Assembly (NCBI GenBank): GCA_963704565.1
Contig: OY969917.1
Coordinates: forward strand, 1,860,001-1,924,000
Direction: 5' to 3'
DNA length: 64,000 nucleotides
Source: Rhodoblastus sp963704565
GTDB taxonomy: Bacteria > Pseudomonadota > Alphaproteobacteria > Rhizobiales > Beijerinckiaceae
In this document: positions 49,085 through 57,329 of the stretch, piece after piece
Position numbering within the stretch: the stretch's first letter is position 1
Layout: each line of letters begins with the position of its first letter
The notes under the pieces: model-generated
What the model saw: only the letters and a program-made list of their open reading frames with translations
Told to the model about the DNA's origin: nothing
Database searches by the model: none
Position numbers and translations under genes: made by a program

Positions 49085-50287
49085 TTAGCGCAGCCCGGCG
49101 CAGAAAGCCTGGATTTTCCCGCAGGCCTTGGCAAGGGCCTCGTTCGAGGTCGCATAGCTGACCCGGAAATTCGGCCCCATGCCGAAAGCCGAGCCCTGGA
49201 CCACCGCCACGCCCTGCTCTTCCAGAAGCGCAGTGACGAAATCGACATCGCTCGCGATTTTCCGGCCGCCTTCCGAAATTTTGCCCAAAGCCTCGGCGCA
49301 GGAGGGATAAACGTAAAACGCGCCTTCCGGCCGATGGGCGGAAAGATATTTTGCCTGATTGAGCATGGAGACGACGAGATCGCGCCGGCCCTCGAACACT
49401 TTGCGGCTCTCATTGATGAAATCCTGCGGGCCGTCGAGCGCCTCGACCGCCGCCCATTGCGCGATCGAACAGGCGCCGGAGGTCTGCTGGCCCTGGATCA
49501 TGTCCATGGCGCGAATCAGCTTTTCCGGCCCCGCCGCATAGCCGATGCGCCAGCCGGTCATGGCATAGGCTTTCGACACGCCGTTCATGGTCAAGGTGCG
49601 GTCGTGGAGCCCCGGCTCGACCTGGGCCGGGGTCGCATGGACGAAATCGCCATAGATCAGATGTTCGTAAATATCGTCGGCGAGCGCCCAGACCTGGGGA
49701 TGGCGCATAAGAACGTCGGTCAAGGCCTTCAATTCGTCGCGCGAATAGGCCGCGCCGGACGGGTTGGAGGGCGAATTGAGGATCACCCATTTGGTGCGGG
49801 GATTGATCGCCTTTTCCAGAGTTTCCGGCCGGAGTTTGTAGGCGTCTTCCGCCTTGGTCTCGACGATCGCGGCCGTGCCGCCGCACAGAGCGACGATTTC
49901 CGGATAGGAGACCCAATAAGGCGCGGAGATGATGACTTCGTCGCCGGGATTGAGGCTCGCCATCAGAGCGTTGAACAAGATCTGCTTGCCGCCCGTGCCG
50001 ACGATGCATTGCGAGACCTTGTAGTCCAGCCCGTTCTCGCGCTTGAACTTTTTGGCGATCGCCTCGCGCAGCGGCAGAATCCCGGCCACCGGCCCATATT
50101 TGGTCTCGCCGCGCCGGATCGCCTCGATCGCCGCGGCCTTGATATGGTCGGGCGTGTCGAAATCCGGCTCGCCGACCGACAGGCTGATGATCTCCCGCCC
50201 CTGCGCCTTGAGCTCCCGCGCCTTCTGGGTGACGGCGATGGTGGCGGAAGGTTTTACGCGAGAGAGCGCGTCGGCGAGGAAGCCCAT
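49085..50287 (-). CDS. aatA: Aspartate aminotransferase, class I (subgroup I-beta)
   Basis: A 400-residue PLP enzyme: substrate loop SVGEPDFDTPDHIKAAA, KYGPVAGILPLREAIA, the PLP-binding VSKAYAMTGWRIGYAAGP region (the Lys of SKAYAM forms the Schiff base), NSPSNPSGAAYS and the terminal Arg in NFRVSYATS. Interconverts aspartate/oxaloacetate and glutamate/2-oxoglutarate. A longer frame upstream contains no family similarity, so the ATG at 50287 with AAGGAT is used. The small exported protein follows. Confidence 0.94.
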   Translation of the reverse strand: MGFLADALSRVKPSATIAVTQKARELKAQGREIISLSVGEPDFDTPDHIKAAAIEAIRRGETKYGPVAGILPLREAIAKKFKRENGLDYKVSQCIVGTGGKQILFNALMASLNPGDEVIISAPYWVSYPEIVALCGGTAAIVETKAEDAYKLRPETLEKAINPRTKWVILNSPSNPSGAAYSRDELKALTDVLMRHPQVWALADDIYEHLIYGDFVHATPAQVEPGLHDRTLTMNGVSKAYAMTGWRIGYAAGPEKLIRAMDMIQGQQTSGACSIAQWAAVEALDGPQDFINESRKVFEGRRDLVVSMLNQAKYLSAHRPEGAFYVYPSCAEALGKISEGGRKIASDVDFVTALLEEQGVAVVQGSAFGMGPNFRVSYATSNEALAKACGKIQAFCAGLR

Positions 50288-50657
50288 ATCATAATCCTTG
50301 CGATGGCGGTCCGGCGCGCGAAAATAGTGCGGGATGCGAAAAAGGAAAGGCGGAATCTTGAGCGATTTCCATCCATGCGGAATCGGCGCCGCCGAGTCCC
50401 TCCCCCCTGGAGGGTCAGGGTGGGGGAGCGCCACAGGCCGAAACATCGCGAGGTTTCACCCCCACCCCGGCCCTCCCCACAAGGGGGAGGGAGTCCCAAT
50501 GCTCGCCGATGCGGTCGCCAGACCAAAAAGCGCCATGGCTGGTCGGCGCTCTTTCAATCGCCGCGGAAGAACATTTTCTTCCTGAAAGCGCGATGAATGG
50601 CGAGGCTTGAATTTTTCCGGCAATTTTTTGGAAAGCTTCGCATAGCATTCTGCGCGC
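50288..50657. other. Intergenic region with an inverted repeat
   Basis: About 370 bp without a supported gene, divergent from aatA. It contains the imperfect inverted repeat at 50394-50495. No promoter motif stands out. Confidence 0.5.
50394..50495. repeat. Imperfect inverted repeat (GAGTCCCTCCCCC arms)
   Basis: The left arm (GAGTCCCTCCCCCCTGGAGG, 50394-~50430) and the right arm (~50456-50495) pair over about 38 bases with mismatches. This GGGGAGGG/CCCTCCCC repeat type is widespread in Hyphomicrobiales intergenic DNA. Confidence 0.65.
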
Positions 50658-51182
50658 ATGACCAGGACCGCATCCTTCGGCCGGCGCGGCGGCGCCGCGC
50701 TCCAGTCCGCCCCGCGCCCGGAAAACTCCGCCGTTCGGGAAGAAATCGCGCTGACGCCCGAGCAGCGCGCGCTGCTGTTCGCCACGCCGGAGGCCGAGTT
50801 CGCGGCGGCGAAGGCGCCGGCGGCGTCCAATCGCCTCGCCGCGAGCCTCGCGGGTCTCTCCATCACCCTGCCCGTCGTCGCCTTGAATTTTCACCTGTCG
50901 CGCGACGACGGCGGCGTCGCCGCTCTGAGTCTTGGCTGGTCGCTCTTCGCGGTCGGCTCCGATATGGCGGTCAATCTATGGCTGACGCGTAAAATTTGCG
51001 GCTGGCTCAAGTTGGCGAACGTCGCCGCCTTTTTCGTCGTCGGCGCCGCGATTTCCTGGGCTTTGAGCTATTTGAACGCGGCCATCGGCATGGGCGATGA
51101 GCTGACTCCCGCTTTGGCCATTCCGGCGGGGGGCGCCGCTGCGGCGCTTTATTGCCTCCTCGCCGGGCGCGTGCGGTCATAA
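50658..51182 (+). CDS. Hypothetical membrane protein (174 aa)
   Basis: A basic, disordered N-terminus (MTRTASFGRRGGAALQSAPR) is followed by four hydrophobic segments starting near residue 60 (AASLAGLSITLPVVALNF, VAALSLGWSLFAVGS, LANVAAFFVVGAAISWALSY, LTPALAIPAGGAAAALYC). No motif is recognised. It is predicted to be an inner-membrane protein and stands alone. Confidence 0.7.
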   Translation: MTRTASFGRRGGAALQSAPRPENSAVREEIALTPEQRALLFATPEAEFAAAKAPAASNRLAASLAGLSITLPVVALNFHLSRDDGGVAALSLGWSLFAVGSDMAVNLWLTRKICGWLKLANVAAFFVVGAAISWALSYLNAAIGMGDELTPALAIPAGGAAAALYCLLAGRVRS

Positions 51183-51300
51183 GGCGCCTCCGGCCGGCGT
51201 TCGGGCGCGTGTTCGGACGGACGCAGCAGCGCCAAAGCGGATTCGAGGCCGGCGCCGGCCAGACCCGACCGGCCTCGCTTGAGAAACGAAAGGTCAAGCC

Positions 51301-52008
51301 TCACCGACCGGCGGCGGCGCCGACAAGAACCGCATCGGCCCGATATTCACTGGGATAGAGCCGCCGCAAGGCGGCGATCTTGGGCAGGTCGTTGATGACG
51401 ATATAGGGATAATCCGGGTTGAGGGCCAAAAAGTTCTGATGATAAGCCTCGGCCGGATAAAAGCTCTTGCCCGGCTCGATACGGGTGACGATCGGCGCGG
51501 CGAAGGCGTGGGCCTGGTCGAGCTGGCCGATATAGTCCCTGGCGACCTCGGCCTGTTCGGCGTCGCGCGGAAAGATCGCCGAGCGATATTGGCTTCCCTC
51601 GTCCGGCCCCTGGCGGTTCAGCTCTGTCGGGTCATGCGCCACCGCGAAATAGATTTGCAGGATCCGCCCCAGGCTGATTTTCGCCGGGTCGAAGGTGACG
51701 GCGACCGATTCCGCATGTCCGGTGTCGCCCCGGCTCGTCATATTATAATGGGCCGTCGCCACAGCGCCGCCGGCATAGCCGGAAATTGCGCGGGTCACGC
51801 CCTTCACATGCTGAAAGACGCCCTGCACCCCCCAGAAACAGCCGCCGGCGAGCACGATGGTTTCGGGCGCCTTATGCGCCGGCTCGTCCCGCGCTGGCGC
51901 CGGAATGGCGTGTGGCGCCCCGTCGGCCCTGACCAGGGAGCCGGAAGCCGCCAGCGCAAGCGCCGCCGACAGCATCCCGGCGGCCAAAACACGGTTTGAA
52001 GGAATCAT
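51301..52008 (-). CDS. msrA: Exported peptide methionine sulfoxide reductase A
   Basis: A 235-residue MsrA with an N-terminal signal peptide (LAAGMLSAALALAASGSLV), so it acts in the periplasm. LAGGCFWGVQGVFQHVKGV contains the catalytic GCFWG; further motifs are GYAGGAVATAHYN, HAESVAVTFDP and YHQNFL. It reduces methionine-S-sulfoxide in proteins. It is last in an msrB-dipZ-msrA operon and overlaps nothing, with a GAGGGGAACC ribosome-binding site for the ATG at 52008. An upstream Met is also in frame. Confidence 0.94.
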   Translation of the reverse strand: MIPSNRVLAAGMLSAALALAASGSLVRADGAPHAIPAPARDEPAHKAPETIVLAGGCFWGVQGVFQHVKGVTRAISGYAGGAVATAHYNMTSRGDTGHAESVAVTFDPAKISLGRILQIYFAVAHDPTELNRQGPDEGSQYRSAIFPRDAEQAEVARDYIGQLDQAHAFAAPIVTRIEPGKSFYPAEAYHQNFLALNPDYPYIVINDLPKIAALRRLYPSEYRADAVLVGAAAGR

Positions 52009-52022
52009 GGTCGGTTCCCCTC

Positions 52023-53789
52023 TCAACCAAAGGTGAAGGCATAGGCTCGCACGCCCGGGTCGAGAAATTCGATCCGGAACAAGCGATCATGGATGGCGCC
52101 TTGCTGGCGGACAAGCTGGTAGAGCCGCTCGGCCGTCACCGTCCCCTGCCCCTGTGCGTCCACATCGACGCCATGGGCGTCGCCGGGCGCGGCGCCGTCG
52201 ATCGTCACCTTGAAGCGGACCGGCTTGCCGTCGGGACCGGGACCAAGCACCAGATGCAGGTCGCGGGCGTGGAAACGAAAGGCGACGGCGCCGCCCGCCC
52301 GGTCGAGTTCGGCGCGCTCCGGGCCGATGGTCCAGTCGCCGGCGAGGCTCCATTGGTTGAGTTTGAGATCGGCGCCCTGGTAGACATGGCCGCTATCCTC
52401 GACGGCGCCGCCGGGCGAGGCGAAATTCTCGGCGCGGGAATAGCCGATATAGGTCTCCTCCGAGCGGACATCGGCGAAATCGGGCGCGGCCTCGGCGCCG
52501 GTCGCCTTGTCCTCGAAAGCCTTGGTCGGCGTCACCAGCGCGCCGGCCTCGGCCAGCAATTGCTGGATTATTTTTTCGGTCTCGTCATAGCCGCCCTCAC
52601 CGAAATGTTGGTGGCGCAGGCGGCCTCGTGCGTCGACAATATATTCCGCCGGCCAGTATTGATTGTCGAAGGCCCGCCAGATCGCATAATCATTGTCGAT
52701 CGCCACCGGATAATCGATGCCCAAATCCTTCACCGCGCGCTTCACATTGGCGATGTCGCGCTCGAAGGCGAATTCCGGCGCATGGACGCCGATCACCACC
52801 AAGCCCTTGTCGCGGTATTTTGCGGCCCAGGCCCTCACATAGGGCAAGGTGCGCAGGCAGTTGATGCAGGAATAGGTCCAGAAATCGACCAGCACCACCT
52901 TGCCCTTCAATGCCTTGAGGGTCAGAGGCGACGAATTGAGCCAGGCGACCGCGCCGGAGAGTTCCGGCGCCGGGCCGAGGTCGGGCAGATTTGACGCGAG
53001 GCGCGCGGGCTCGGTCCGGGCCGCGCCGGAATCGCCAGCCTTGATCGTCATGGCGCCATCGGCATGGGAGGGGGAAAGGCCGGATTTGTCGAGCAGCGCC
53101 TGTTCCCACTTGTCGGTGCTCGCCAGCGACAGATTGGCGAGAAAGCCCGTGTCGGCGCCCAAAGCGATCGCCGCGACCGCCGCCAGAACCGCGACGCCAA
53201 AGCCGCGCCGCGCCCATTCGCCCAGCCCGAGCCCGCGTTTCATCGCGGCGAAAACCTTGCCGCCGACCAGCAGGGCGAGCGCGAGCGAGGTCGCCGCGCC
53301 GACCCCATAGGCCAGCAGCAGGAGCGAGGTTCCCACGCTCGCGCCGTTGAGCGCCGCGCCGGTGAGGATGATCCCAAGAATCGGGCCGGCGCAGGGCGCC
53401 CAGAGCAGGCCCGTCGCGACGCCGAGCAACACGGCGGCGACGACGCCGCCCTCCCCCTCCGCGCGTTGGGAAAGCCGCCCGCCGAGCGCGACCAGCGGCG
53501 CGGAAAGGCGCTCCGCCAGGCTTGGCCACAGCAAGGCGAGGCCGAAAAACGCCATCAGCGCCAGAGCCAGATCGCGGCCGATGGAATTGGCGTGGGCGGC
53601 CCAGCCGCCGCCGACCGCGGCAAGCGTGGCGACCAGGGCGAAAGTCGCGGCCATGCCGGCCAGCATCGGCAGGCCGCGCCGCGCGAAGGATTGCCCGGTG
53701 CCGGCGAAGACGAAGGGCAAGACCGGGAGAATGCAGGGGCTGGCGATGGTCAGGGCGCCGCCGGCGAAAGCGAGCAGAAGGAGCAACAT
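52023..53789 (-). CDS. dipZ: DipZ-like transmembrane thiol-disulfide transporter with thioredoxin domain
   Basis: A 588-residue protein. The N-terminal six-helix CcdA/DsbD-type domain carries conserved cysteines in ASPCILPVLPFVF and LLWAPCAGPILGIILT. After a linker, a thioredoxin domain has VVLVDFWTYSCINCLRTLPY (the redox CxxC) and FDNQYWPAEYIVD. A C-terminal galactose-binding-like beta domain (DLHLVLGPGPDGKPVRFKVT) follows. It carries electrons from cytosolic thioredoxin to periplasmic partners. The flanking exported msrA and msrB are its likely clients. Confidence 0.92.
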   Translation of the reverse strand: MLLLLLAFAGGALTIASPCILPVLPFVFAGTGQSFARRGLPMLAGMAATFALVATLAAVGGGWAAHANSIGRDLALALMAFFGLALLWPSLAERLSAPLVALGGRLSQRAEGEGGVVAAVLLGVATGLLWAPCAGPILGIILTGAALNGASVGTSLLLLAYGVGAATSLALALLVGGKVFAAMKRGLGLGEWARRGFGVAVLAAVAAIALGADTGFLANLSLASTDKWEQALLDKSGLSPSHADGAMTIKAGDSGAARTEPARLASNLPDLGPAPELSGAVAWLNSSPLTLKALKGKVVLVDFWTYSCINCLRTLPYVRAWAAKYRDKGLVVIGVHAPEFAFERDIANVKRAVKDLGIDYPVAIDNDYAIWRAFDNQYWPAEYIVDARGRLRHQHFGEGGYDETEKIIQQLLAEAGALVTPTKAFEDKATGAEAAPDFADVRSEETYIGYSRAENFASPGGAVEDSGHVYQGADLKLNQWSLAGDWTIGPERAELDRAGGAVAFRFHARDLHLVLGPGPDGKPVRFKVTIDGAAPGDAHGVDVDAQGQGTVTAERLYQLVRQQGAIHDRLFRIEFLDPGVRAYAFTFG

Positions 53790-53790
53790 T

Positions 53791-54255
53791 TCACGCCGCC
53801 TTGAACTTGAGCGCCAAGCCGTTCATGCAATAGCGCAGGCCGGTCGGCTTGGGGCCGTCGTTAAACACATGGCCGAGATGGCCGTCGCAGCGCCGGCAGC
53901 TCACCGCCGTGCGGATCATGCCCAAAGAGCGGTCTTCGCGCTCGTTCACCGCATGGGGCAGCGGCGCCCAGAAGCTCGGCCAGCCAGTGCCGCTGTCATA
54001 TTTCGTGTCCGACGAATAGAGGTCGAGATCGCAGCCGGCGCAAGCAAAAATCCCCTTGCGTTTCTCGTGCAGCAACGGACTGGTGAAGGGCTGTTCCGTG
54101 CCGTCGCGGCGCAGGATTTCGAACTGGTCGGGGGTCAAAAGCTTGCGCCATTCGGCGTCGCTGCGGACCAGCTTGTCGTCCGCTCTCGCCGGGCTCGCGC
54201 CCGCAAGGAGCGCGGCGTAGCCGAACAGGCCAAAAGTCTCGCGGCGAGTGAACAT
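53791..54255 (-). CDS. msrB: Exported peptide methionine sulfoxide reductase B
   Basis: A 154-residue MsrB with an apparent Tat signal (MFTRRETFGLFGYAALLAGA). CAGCDLDLYSS and CRRCDGHLGHVF supply the four zinc cysteines, and RYCMNGLALKF has the catalytic cysteine. It reduces methionine-R-sulfoxide and complements MsrA. The gene leads the operon, 1 base before dipZ. The Tat call rests on the RR-x-TF motif. The start at 54255 was chosen to begin the signal. Confidence 0.93.
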   Translation of the reverse strand: MFTRRETFGLFGYAALLAGASPARADDKLVRSDAEWRKLLTPDQFEILRRDGTEQPFTSPLLHEKRKGIFACAGCDLDLYSSDTKYDSGTGWPSFWAPLPHAVNEREDRSLGMIRTAVSCRRCDGHLGHVFNDGPKPTGLRYCMNGLALKFKAA

Positions 54256-54356
54256 GGTCTTCCTCCGGATCGCAGGCGTTTCGCACATCCGCAATACGCG
54301 CGCCGCCGCCTTTCGTTACGGGCTTACGCAAAAAATGCTGATCCGGATCAAGGCAT

Positions 54357-54635
54357 TCAAACAGTGGAATGGATAACGAAGCCGCCGCTTTCCGGCGGCC
54401 CGCCGTCCTCGATCGCCTGCACGCCGCGCACTTCCGCGAAAGGCGGCCCGGCGCGCAGAACCTCGACCAACGCATCGAGATCGCGCGCCGCGCCGCTGGC
54501 GCGCACCTCGACCGAGCCGTTCGACCGGTTGCGCGCCCAGCCCGAAAGGTCGAGGCGCGCGCCGGCGCGGCGCGCGAATTCGCGATAGCCGACGCCCTGC
54601 ACGCGGCCCTCGACGAAAATATGCAGCGTTTTCAT
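54357..54635 (-). CDS. Acylphosphatase
   Basis: A 92-residue acylphosphatase. HIFVEGRVQGVGYREFARRA carries the phosphate-binding GRVQGVGYR with the catalytic Arg, and SGWARNRSNGSVEVRASGA carries the catalytic Asn. It hydrolyses acyl phosphates such as acetyl phosphate or 1,3-bisphosphoglycerate. The ATG at 54635 gives the normal family length. It is convergent with nothing but divergent from the Rrf2 gene by ~300 bp. Confidence 0.94.
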   Translation of the reverse strand: MKTLHIFVEGRVQGVGYREFARRAGARLDLSGWARNRSNGSVEVRASGAARDLDALVEVLRAGPPFAEVRGVQAIEDGGPPESGGFVIHSTV

Positions 54636-54935
54636 TGTGGCGCCCGTCAAGTTTCTCAACCCGAACGTGTTCCCGCGATTATGACGCCGCGTCTTAGCCC
54701 TCCGCAAGACTTGTCGCCTGTCGTCTCACGAACGGGCCGCCGTCGAGCGCGACGATTGCGTCCATGCAATCGAGTTCGGCGCGGCAGCGCGGATAAAACC
54801 CGGCGCGCGGTCCCGACGTCGAGACCCTCGGCCGGCGCTTCGCGGCAAGCCGAAATTGACTTGACTCATCAAGCGACGCATGGAATTGGCTGGAGAAGCC
54901 ATACTTATATGTTAGATGTAGGTTTTTGGAAAATC
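54636..54935. promoter_or_regulatory. Divergent control region of acylphosphatase and Rrf2 genes
   Basis: About 300 bp with no gene. Near 54860-54875 the sequence CTTGACTCATCAAG is a small dyad (CTTGA/TCAAG) containing a -35-like TTGACT, followed by an AT-rich CATACTTATATG, consistent with promoter and autoregulation by the Rrf2 protein. Binding is not shown. Confidence 0.4.
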
Positions 54936-55352
54936 ATGAGACTCAACGCCGCAACCAATGGCGCCATGCGCATTCTGATGGCCTGCCGGGTCGACCGCCC
55001 GCTCTCCATGCCGGAAATGGCGCGCCGCCTCGGCTTGAGCGAGGCCTTGGTGCTGAAAACCTGCAACGAATTGATGCAGGCGGGCTATCTGATCGGCCAG
55101 CGCGGCCCGCGCGGCGGCTACCGGCTGGCCAAGCCGCCGGAACGCACCGTCGCGCTCGAAATTCTCGATCTTTTCGAACCGCAGGAAAATCTCTTTCCCT
55201 GCCGTCTCCATCAGGACGGCCAATGCCGCATCGTCGCCCTGTGCAAGCTGCGCGCGGCCTGCGAGGCGGCCTATGCCGCCTTCCGCGAAGAACTGGCGCG
55301 CCTGACCCTCGCCGATCTCGCCCTCGACCCGCCCGGCGCGCGCGCCGCTTAA
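54936..55352 (+). CDS. Rrf2-family transcriptional regulator (1)
   Basis: A 138-residue winged-helix regulator. MARRLGLSEALVLKTCNELM is the helix-turn-helix and GPRGGYRLAKPPERTVALEI the wing. FPCRLHQDGQCRIVALCKLR contains three cysteines arranged as in NsrR/IscR-type [Fe-S] sensors (C-x7-C-x5-C). It may sense nitric oxide, iron-sulfur or redox state. The stop codon shares bases with that of the opposite gene. An upstream ATG at 54909 is possible. Confidence 0.85.
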   Translation: MRLNAATNGAMRILMACRVDRPLSMPEMARRLGLSEALVLKTCNELMQAGYLIGQRGPRGGYRLAKPPERTVALEILDLFEPQENLFPCRLHQDGQCRIVALCKLRAACEAAYAAFREELARLTLADLALDPPGARAA

Positions 55353-55816
55353 GCCAAGGCTCGCGCACAGGCCGCGGCGGGCGGCCGAAGCGCCAGCGCG
55401 TCGAGCAGATCGTCGCCATTCGCCGTAATGTCGGCCAGGGTAAAGCCATCAAGCGCGTCCAGAAAAACCTCCGTCGCCCGCAACAAGGCGGGACGCAGCC
55501 GGCAGCGCGCGACCAGCGGACAGGTCGTCGCCTCCAGGTCGAAACATTCGACCACGTCGAAGCCTTCCTCGGTGCGGCGGATCACCTCGCCGACCAGGAT
55601 CGATCCCGCGTCGCGCGCCAGCCGGAACCCGCCGCCATTGCCGCGGAAAGTCTCGATATAGCCCCATTGGCCGAGCTGATGGACGCAACGGGTCAGATGC
55701 GACTTGGAAATGCCGAAAGCGCCGGCGACATCGCCGATCGTGGTCAGCGCGGGCTGGCGCGCGGCGGCGACCATCAGCACCCGCAAGGTGAAATTGGAAT
55801 AACTCGTCAGCTTCAA
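55349..55816 (-). CDS. Rrf2-family regulator (2), NsrR-like
   Basis: A 155-residue Rrf2 protein. MKLTSYSNFTLRVLMVAAAR is the typical NsrR start, ISKSHLTRCVHQLGQWGYIE the recognition helix, RGNGGGFRLAR the wing, and CFDLEATTCPLVARCRLR the C-x7-C-x5-C cluster-binding site. NsrR binds an [Fe-S] cluster and senses nitric oxide. It is tail-to-tail with the first Rrf2 gene: CTTAAG contains both stop codons (4-bp overlap). Target genes are not evident here. Confidence 0.88.
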   Translation of the reverse strand: MKLTSYSNFTLRVLMVAAARQPALTTIGDVAGAFGISKSHLTRCVHQLGQWGYIETFRGNGGGFRLARDAGSILVGEVIRRTEEGFDVVECFDLEATTCPLVARCRLRPALLRATEVFLDALDGFTLADITANGDDLLDALALRPPAAACARALA

Positions 55817-55924
55817 GGCGCGACCGTTGGACAGATGTTTCAGCCGGTCAGTCTATTCCCTTCCGCGCCGCGAAAAAAACATATCGCCGAGGCGCGTCGG
55901 AATGCCGCGCCTCGCGGGGGCGGG

Positions 55925-57283
55925 TCAGGCCTCGAAAGTGGCCGGCGGGCGGCAGGGCAGCGCCGCTTCGATCAGGCCGCCGCCGCCCGGCGCCTCGCCG
56001 AAACGCAGCCTGCCGCCCAGGCCCTGCACCCTTTCGCGCATTCCGGTCAGGCCCAGCCCGGCCGGCTGCGCGGGATCGATGCCCACGCCGTCGTCCTGGA
56101 CGCGGACGCGCAGTTCCGGCGGCGAACCGGCGCGCGACAGTTCGATCGAGGCGTGGCGCGCCCCGGCATGGCGATAAATATTGGTCAACGCCTCCTGAAT
56201 CAGCCGGTAAAGCGCCAGCCCCACCCGTGGATCGGGTGGATCGCGCTGTTCGGGCAGGCGTAATTCGAGATCGACGGCGGGCTCGGTTTCGCGCCAGCCC
56301 TCCACCAATATTTTAAGCGCCTCGAACAGGCCGAGATCGTCGAGCGCCGGCGGGCGCAACTGACGCAGGATACGTTGGTTGTGCCCTTGCAGCGCCTCGA
56401 TCTGGCCCCGGATCGCGGCGACCCGGCCGGTCAGTCCGTCCTCTGTCCGTCCGTCCTGGCCGTCGTTTTTCAGGCCGGATTCGAGCAGGCTGGCGTTGGC
56501 GCGCAAGGCGAAGAGATAAGGTCCGATCTCGTCGTGCAATTCGCGCGCGATCCGCTTGCGCTCGTCCTCCTGCGCGTTCATCAGGCGCTGGACCAGGGAG
56601 CGATTGTCCTGCGACAGGCTTTGCAGCGCGGCGGCGAGCGCGTTGATCTTGGCGCAGAGGTCATGGAACTCCGGCGATCCCGCCGCTTCGACCCGCGTGC
56701 GGTAATCACCGTCGCGCAAGGCCCCGAGCGCCTCGGCGCAATCGTCCAGAGGACGCAAGGTGCGGCCGAGAATGAAGCTGGCGCCGATCAGCGCGGCGAG
56801 CGCGATGGCGCCGCCGGTCAGCGCCAGATCGCGGACATCCTGCCAGACCTCGTTGACCTCGTCGGCGGGATCGCTGGCGATGACGATGTCGCCATAGCGG
56901 CGGCCGTCGATCGCCGCCGGGAGGATGGTCAAATTGGCCCGGGCGTGGATCAGCGCGTCGAACCAGGCCGGCGACTGGCGCCGCGCGTCGTCCGGCGCAA
57001 GCGCGGCCATCCCTGCCCGCGCGCCGTCCTGAACGAAGGCGACCCGGACATGGCGCAGGGCGTCGAGCCCGCGCGCCAGTTGGTCCAGGCTGGCGCGCGG
57101 ATCGGGGGCGCCGTGAAAACTGGCCAGCGCGGCCTCGACGAAATCGCGGGTCACCCGGGTCATGGCGGCGCTTTCGGCCTGGACGCGCGCGCGGGCGTTC
57201 ACCGCCATGCGGCCGATGTCGGCGGCGAGACCGACCAGTAGCAGCAAGCCGAACAATAGATCGATGCGGATTTTGAGCGACAT
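55925..57283 (-). CDS. MoxY/NarX-like sensor histidine kinase
   Basis: A 452-residue membrane kinase. TM1 is LRIDLLFGLLLLVGLAADIG, followed by a ~130-residue periplasmic sensor of the LapD/MoxY type, a second TM (ALTGGAIALAALIGASFILG), HAMP, and a HisKA_3 domain with ERKRIARELHDEIGPYLFAL (the phosphoacceptor His) and ATPase motifs TNIYRHAGARHA, DDGVGIDP and GLGLTGMRERV. HisKA_3 kinases normally pair with a LuxR-type response regulator; none is adjacent, so its partner is elsewhere. MoxY relatives control methanol oxidation in some methylotrophs, which is only a hint here. Confidence 0.85.
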   Translation of the reverse strand: MSLKIRIDLLFGLLLLVGLAADIGRMAVNARARVQAESAAMTRVTRDFVEAALASFHGAPDPRASLDQLARGLDALRHVRVAFVQDGARAGMAALAPDDARRQSPAWFDALIHARANLTILPAAIDGRRYGDIVIASDPADEVNEVWQDVRDLALTGGAIALAALIGASFILGRTLRPLDDCAEALGALRDGDYRTRVEAAGSPEFHDLCAKINALAAALQSLSQDNRSLVQRLMNAQEDERKRIARELHDEIGPYLFALRANASLLESGLKNDGQDGRTEDGLTGRVAAIRGQIEALQGHNQRILRQLRPPALDDLGLFEALKILVEGWRETEPAVDLELRLPEQRDPPDPRVGLALYRLIQEALTNIYRHAGARHASIELSRAGSPPELRVRVQDDGVGIDPAQPAGLGLTGMRERVQGLGGRLRFGEAPGGGGLIEAALPCRPPATFEA

Positions 57284-57329
57284 CGGGGAAATGGTCGACG
57301 CCGGCCGGCGCGAAGTCAAGGGCGGCGGG

